A stretch of 50,503 nt of DNA, from assembly GCA_903838565.1 (NCBI GenBank), contig CAILZB010000098.1, forward strand, positions 1 to 50,503, given 5' to 3'. Below the pieces are notes generated by a model, which was not told where the DNA came from, did not search any database, and saw nothing but the letters and a program-made list of their open reading frames with translations. The stretch's first letter is position 1; the number at the start of each line of letters is the position of its first letter. The position numbers and the translations under genes were made by a program. This DNA is from an uncultured beta proteobacterium. Lineage in GTDB: Bacteria; Pseudomonadota; Gammaproteobacteria; Burkholderiales; Burkholderiaceae_C. Positions 46,756 through 50,503 of the stretch are shown here, piece after piece.

Positions 46756-48965
46756 GCCAATCCAGCGCCGACTCGGACGCCGATTTCATTGCGCAGGCCA
46801 TGCCGGCCTTCATCAGTGAAGCGCAGGAGCAGACCGAAACCATCGAGCAGCTGCTGCTGCAACTGGAAGAGACGCCCGACGACCGCGAACTGCTCGACTC
46901 TCTGTTTCGCTGCGCGCACACGGTCAAGGGATCGGCCGGCATCTTCGGGCTGAACAAGGTGGTGGAGTTCACGCACCACGTCGAGACCCTGCTCGATATG
47001 ATGCGCGACGGCCACGTGGCCTTGAGCCCGGGCTTGAGCACCTTGCTGCTGGAGTGCAACGACCAGATCAAGTTCCTCGTGGGCGCGGCCAACGACGAGA
47101 ACGCCGATTCGGACGAACAGCGGGATATTCGCGCCGACCTGGTGATCCAGCTGCGCGCCATCACCGAGGCGCAGTCGGCTGCGGCACCCGCGCCCACGCC
47201 CGCGGCGACGGCCAGCGGCGCCGTGGCAAGCGAGGGCCCGACACGGTGGACCATCACGGCGCGCTTTGGGCCCGAGATCTTCCGCAACGGCATGGACCCG
47301 CTGTCGATTGCGCGTTACCTCGGCGGCCTGGGCCAGGTGCTCGGCATCCAATGCAGCACCGACACCGTGCCGCCGCTGGTGAGCCTGAATCCCGAAACCT
47401 GCTACCTGAGCTTCGTCATGGTGCTGGAGTCCAAAGCCACGCGCGACGAGATCGACGGCGCCTTCAGCTTTGTGCGCGAGGACTGCGAAGTCGAAATCGT
47501 CGCACCCGAAACGCCGCAGCAAAAGCTGGCGCGCGAAATCGAGGAGCTGCCAGAGACGCCGCGCCTGGGCGACATGCTGGTGTCGGTGGGCGCGGTGACG
47601 CAGGACCAGCTCAGCCAGGTGCTCTCAACCCAGGAGAAGTCCAAGGCTCTGCCGCCCGCGGCGCAGTCCAAGGTGGGCAATCTGCTGGAAACCCAGGCCG
47701 GTGTGGCGCACGAGGTGGTGGAAGCCGCCTTGGGCAAGCAGCAGAAGATCCGCGAGAACGCCCCCAGCGAAGAGGGGCGCTACATCCGCGTGCAGGCCGA
47801 CCGGCTCGACGCCGTGATCAACCTGCTGGGCGAACTGGTGATCGCAGGCGCAGGCGCTACGCTGCTGGCGCGCCAAAGCCGCCAGTCGGCGCTGACCGAA
47901 GCCAGCCTGCAGATGAACGGCCTGATCGAGGAGATCCGCAACGGCACGCTGGGCCTGCGCATGGTGCCGGTGGGCGAGACCTTCAGCCGCTTTCGCCGCG
48001 TCGTGCGCGACACCGCGTCCTCGCTGGGCAAGGAAGTCAACTTCGAAATCCACGGCGGCGAGGCCGAGCTCGACAAGTCGATGGTGGAGAAGATCGCCGA
48101 CCCGCTCATGCACCTGGTGCGCAACTCGCTCGACCACGGACTGGAGCCGCCGCAGGAGCGCCTGGCCGCCGGCAAGTCGCGCGCCGGAACGTTGACGCTC
48201 AGCGCCCAGCACGAGACCGGCTGCATCCTGATCCGGATCGAGGACGACGGGCGCGGCATCAACCGCGAGCGCGTGCTGCAGCGCGCCTGGAACCGCGGCC
48301 TGGTGGAACAAGGCGTGGTGCCCAGCGACGACACCATCAACATGCTGATTTTCGAGCCCGGTTTTTCCACCGCCGAACAGGTGACGAACCTGTCGGGCCG
48401 GGGCGTGGGCATGGACGTCGTGCGGCGCAATATCGAAGCCCTGCGCGGCAGCATCAAGCTCACCAGCATGCCCGGCGTGGGCCTGCAGGTCGACATCCGA
48501 TTGCCGCTGACGCTGGCCATCATCGACGGCTTCATGGTGGCGGTGGGCAAATCCAAATACGTGCTGCCGCTGGAGTCGGTGGTGGAAGTGATCGAGTCGC
48601 AGCGCGGCGAAGCCAAGTTCGACCGCACCGGTCGGCGCGTGATCGAACTGCGCGGCGCGGTGCTGCCGGTGGTGAGCCTGCGCACGCTGTACGGCGCCGA
48701 CGCACCCCAGACCGAGCGCACCAGCGTGGTGGTGATTCATTCGATGCACGGCCGCTACGGCATCGAGATCGACGTGCTGCTGGGCCAGTACCAGACCGTG
48801 ATCAAACCGCTGGGGCGTTTGTTCAGAACACTGCGCGGCATCTCGGGGTCCAGCATCCTGGGCAGCGGCGAGGTGGCGCTGATCCTGGACGTGAATTCGC
48901 TGGGCGACCTGGCCTCGGCGGAAGGCCCGGTCAAGTCGGCGCGCACCGCTGTTGCCAGCGGATAG
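46752..48965 (+). CDS. cheA: Chemotaxis histidine kinase CheA (alternative type)
   Basis: The 737-residue CheA has P1/HPt with phospho-His56 (CAHTVKGSAGIFG), a P2-like region (about 165-255; FRNGMDPLSIARYLG), an extra segment (about 270-335) with two LGD-type repeats (RLGDMLVSVGAVTQDQL and KVGNLLETQAGVAHE), then P3-P4 (MHLVRNSLDHG, IEDDGRGIN, GRGVGMDVV) and a P5/CheW-like C-terminus. The LGD repeats resemble the N-terminal domain of type II/IV secretion ATPases. It phosphorylates CheY and couples receptor arrays. Confidence 0.93.
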   Translation: MSQSSADSDADFIAQAMPAFISEAQEQTETIEQLLLQLEETPDDRELLDSLFRCAHTVKGSAGIFGLNKVVEFTHHVETLLDMMRDGHVALSPGLSTLLLECNDQIKFLVGAANDENADSDEQRDIRADLVIQLRAITEAQSAAAPAPTPAATASGAVASEGPTRWTITARFGPEIFRNGMDPLSIARYLGGLGQVLGIQCSTDTVPPLVSLNPETCYLSFVMVLESKATRDEIDGAFSFVREDCEVEIVAPETPQQKLAREIEELPETPRLGDMLVSVGAVTQDQLSQVLSTQEKSKALPPAAQSKVGNLLETQAGVAHEVVEAALGKQQKIRENAPSEEGRYIRVQADRLDAVINLLGELVIAGAGATLLARQSRQSALTEASLQMNGLIEEIRNGTLGLRMVPVGETFSRFRRVVRDTASSLGKEVNFEIHGGEAELDKSMVEKIADPLMHLVRNSLDHGLEPPQERLAAGKSRAGTLTLSAQHETGCILIRIEDDGRGINRERVLQRAWNRGLVEQGVVPSDDTINMLIFEPGFSTAEQVTNLSGRGVGMDVVRRNIEALRGSIKLTSMPGVGLQVDIRLPLTLAIIDGFMVAVGKSKYVLPLESVVEVIESQRGEAKFDRTGRRVIELRGAVLPVVSLRTLYGADAPQTERTSVVVIHSMHGRYGIEIDVLLGQYQTVIKPLGRLFRTLRGISGSSILGSGEVALILDVNSLGDLASAEGPVKSARTAVASG

Positions 48966-49034
48966 ACCGGACCGGGATCGATCTTTCGAGCGGCGACGGT
49001 GGACCATGAAATCAATAATGTGCGGAGCAATGAG

Positions 49035-50503
49035 ATGAACCTGAACAACTGGAAAATTGGCAGCCGACTGACCCTGCTGATCGGCGTGATGGCCGCGCTG
49101 ATGATAGGCATCGGCACCTTCAGCCTGCTGAGTCTGAAGCAATCGAGCGATGCGCTGCAGGCGGTGATCCAGGAGAATCTGAAGGCCACGCATGAATTGG
49201 ACGAAATCTATTTCCTGATGACGCGCAACCGCCTGGTCATCAGCAATACCGTGATCGACCCGACGCCGGAGAAGATCACCAAGTACAGCGCCGAGGTCGA
49301 AGCCAATATCGCCACCATCAGCAAGCTGTGGCAGTCATTCCTGAGCACACCGATGTCACCGGAAATGGCCAAGACTGCCCAGAGTTTTGCGGACCAGCGC
49401 CAGGTCTTCGTGGAAAAGGGGCTGAGGCCGGCCGTGGCCGCCCTTCGCGCCAACGATCAGAAGGAAGCGCGACGACTGGTGGTGGAGCAGATCCATCTGT
49501 TCTACGACGCGTCCAAGCCGCACCTGGACGCGCTGATCGCCGGCATGCAGGCCGACGGCAAGCAGGATGCCGATAACGGCCTGGCGCGCTACCAGTTCAC
49601 GCGCAACCTGTCCATCGCCCTGATGCTGCTTGGCGTCGGCTTTGCCGGTGTGTTCGGCCTAGCTTTGGTGCGCGGCATCACCCGGCCCCTGGCGCGGGCC
49701 GTGGCCGCAGCCCAAGCCGTGGCCGAAGGCAAACTCGACAGCGATGTGAGCTCGGACAGCAGCGATGAAGTGGGCCAGTTGCTGGCGGCGCTGCAGCGCA
49801 TGCAGCAAACACTCACCGCCTTTGAAGCGGCACAACTGGAGATGACACGTCAGCACGACCTGGGCATGATCGACTACCGCATGCCGACCGAACAGATGCA
49901 GGGCAGCTACCACGCACTGATGCAAAGCGTGAACGACCTGGTGCAGTCGCACATCGCGGTGAAGATGAAGATCGTGGACGTGGTCACCGGCTACACCGAG
50001 GGCAAACTTGACGTGGCGATGGACCGCCTGCCGGGTCAGAAGGCGCGCATCAGCGAAGCACTGGACAAGGTGCAGCGCTCGATGCAGGAGGCCACGCAGG
50101 CAGCGAGCACCAACCTGCGCATCAGGAACGCGCTGGACAAGTGCAGCACCAATGTGATGATCGCCAACACCAGCAACGACATCATCTACATGAATGAGAC
50201 CGTCACGGCGATGATGCAGCGCAACGAGGGCGAGCTGCGCAAGACGCTGCCGCAGTTCGACGCGCACCGCCTCATCGGCCAGAACATCGACATCTTCCAC
50301 AAGAACCCGGCGCACCAGCGCGACCTGCTCTCCAGCCTGCGCAGCAACTACCGCACGCAGATTTCCGTGGGCAGCCTGTCGTTCTCGCTCAGCGCAAGCC
50401 CGATCCTGGACGCCAAGGGTGAGCGACTGGGCACCGTGGTCGAATGGGCGGACCGCACGCAGGAAGTGGCGATCGAAAAGGAAGTGGCGGACCTGGTGCA
50501 GGC
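49035..50503 (+). CDS. Methyl-accepting chemotaxis protein with PAS domain (partial, N-terminal part)
   Basis: The 489 visible codons start MNLNNWKIGSRLTLLIG. A membrane helix (about 12-34), a four-helix-bundle-like periplasmic domain, a second helix (about 195-217), HAMP (ARAVAAAQAVAEGKLDS) and a PAS-like domain (VMIANTSNDIIYMNE, HRLIGQNIDIFHKNPAHQR) are seen before the window ends; the signalling hairpin is outside. It follows cheA by 69 bases with GGAG upstream and is probably the next gene of the array. Confidence 0.88.
   Translation, partial: MNLNNWKIGSRLTLLIGVMAALMIGIGTFSLLSLKQSSDALQAVIQENLKATHELDEIYFLMTRNRLVISNTVIDPTPEKITKYSAEVEANIATISKLWQSFLSTPMSPEMAKTAQSFADQRQVFVEKGLRPAVAALRANDQKEARRLVVEQIHLFYDASKPHLDALIAGMQADGKQDADNGLARYQFTRNLSIALMLLGVGFAGVFGLALVRGITRPLARAVAAAQAVAEGKLDSDVSSDSSDEVGQLLAALQRMQQTLTAFEAAQLEMTRQHDLGMIDYRMPTEQMQGSYHALMQSVNDLVQSHIAVKMKIVDVVTGYTEGKLDVAMDRLPGQKARISEALDKVQRSMQEATQAASTNLRIRNALDKCSTNVMIANTSNDIIYMNETVTAMMQRNEGELRKTLPQFDAHRLIGQNIDIFHKNPAHQRDLLSSLRSNYRTQISVGSLSFSLSASPILDAKGERLGTVVEWADRTQEVAIEKEVADLVQ

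Overview
The window reads as chromosomal DNA of a GC-rich betaproteobacterium, most likely a Comamonadaceae-type (Rhodoferax/Polaromonas-like) facultative autotroph. This is inferred from the Calvin-cycle gene order known from Burkholderiales (cbbYEFPTZG), a stand-alone form II RuBisCO with CbbR, an E. coli-like Aer receptor, and dense signalling genes. No database search was possible, so the taxon is an inference.

Region 1 (1-11.4 kb) is the carbon-fixation locus. A leftward operon cbbY-cbbE-cbbF-cbbP-cbbT-cbbZ-gap (gap cut by the window edge) diverges from cbbR. A small ORF and an Aer-type aerotaxis receptor lie between cbbR and cbbM. The operon has the Cupriavidus-like order but starts at cbbY: no cbbL, cbbS or cbbX is present, and RuBisCO comes from the separately promoted cbbM. 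Two palindromic repeats carrying GGGGTCAGA/TCTGACCCC arms sit in this region, one inside the operon and one just upstream of cbbR.

Region 2 (11.4-23.6 kb) is metabolic and transport: a CopD-like membrane protein, a TehA/SLAC1-like channel and a gltIJKL-type glutamate/aspartate ABC transporter in one leftward run; an AEC-family transporter whose start codon overlaps that of a divergent lysoplasmalogenase; an EAL-domain remnant; a Rep/UvrD helicase with a coupled secreted protein; and an SsuABC/NMT1-type ABC transporter whose ATPase start is embedded in a REP-like hairpin.

Region 3 (24-37.3 kb) is signalling, mostly cyclic-di-GMP: an HWE/HisKA_2 sensor kinase, an NMT1-like periplasmic binding protein followed 2 bp later by a frameshifted GGDEF-EAL gene, a REC-PAS-GGDEF-EAL protein with a C-terminal CZB zinc domain, a large hybrid kinase interrupted by two in-frame stop codons, and a REC-HD-GYP phosphodiesterase.

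Region 4 (37.3-50.5 kb) is a long rightward chemosensory array: a FIST/NosP-like protein coupled to a NahK-like hybrid kinase, an HPt protein, a single-domain response regulator, an MCP with a C-terminal cytoplasmic Cache domain, a CheZ-like protein, CheY, a STAS protein, CheA and a second MCP running off the edge. Nearly all junctions are ATGA/GTGA overlaps or very short gaps, which suggests co-expression. The array appears to couple a possible nitric-oxide or redox sensor to an alternative chemotaxis pathway.

No tRNA, rRNA, CRISPR array or transposase gene was seen.
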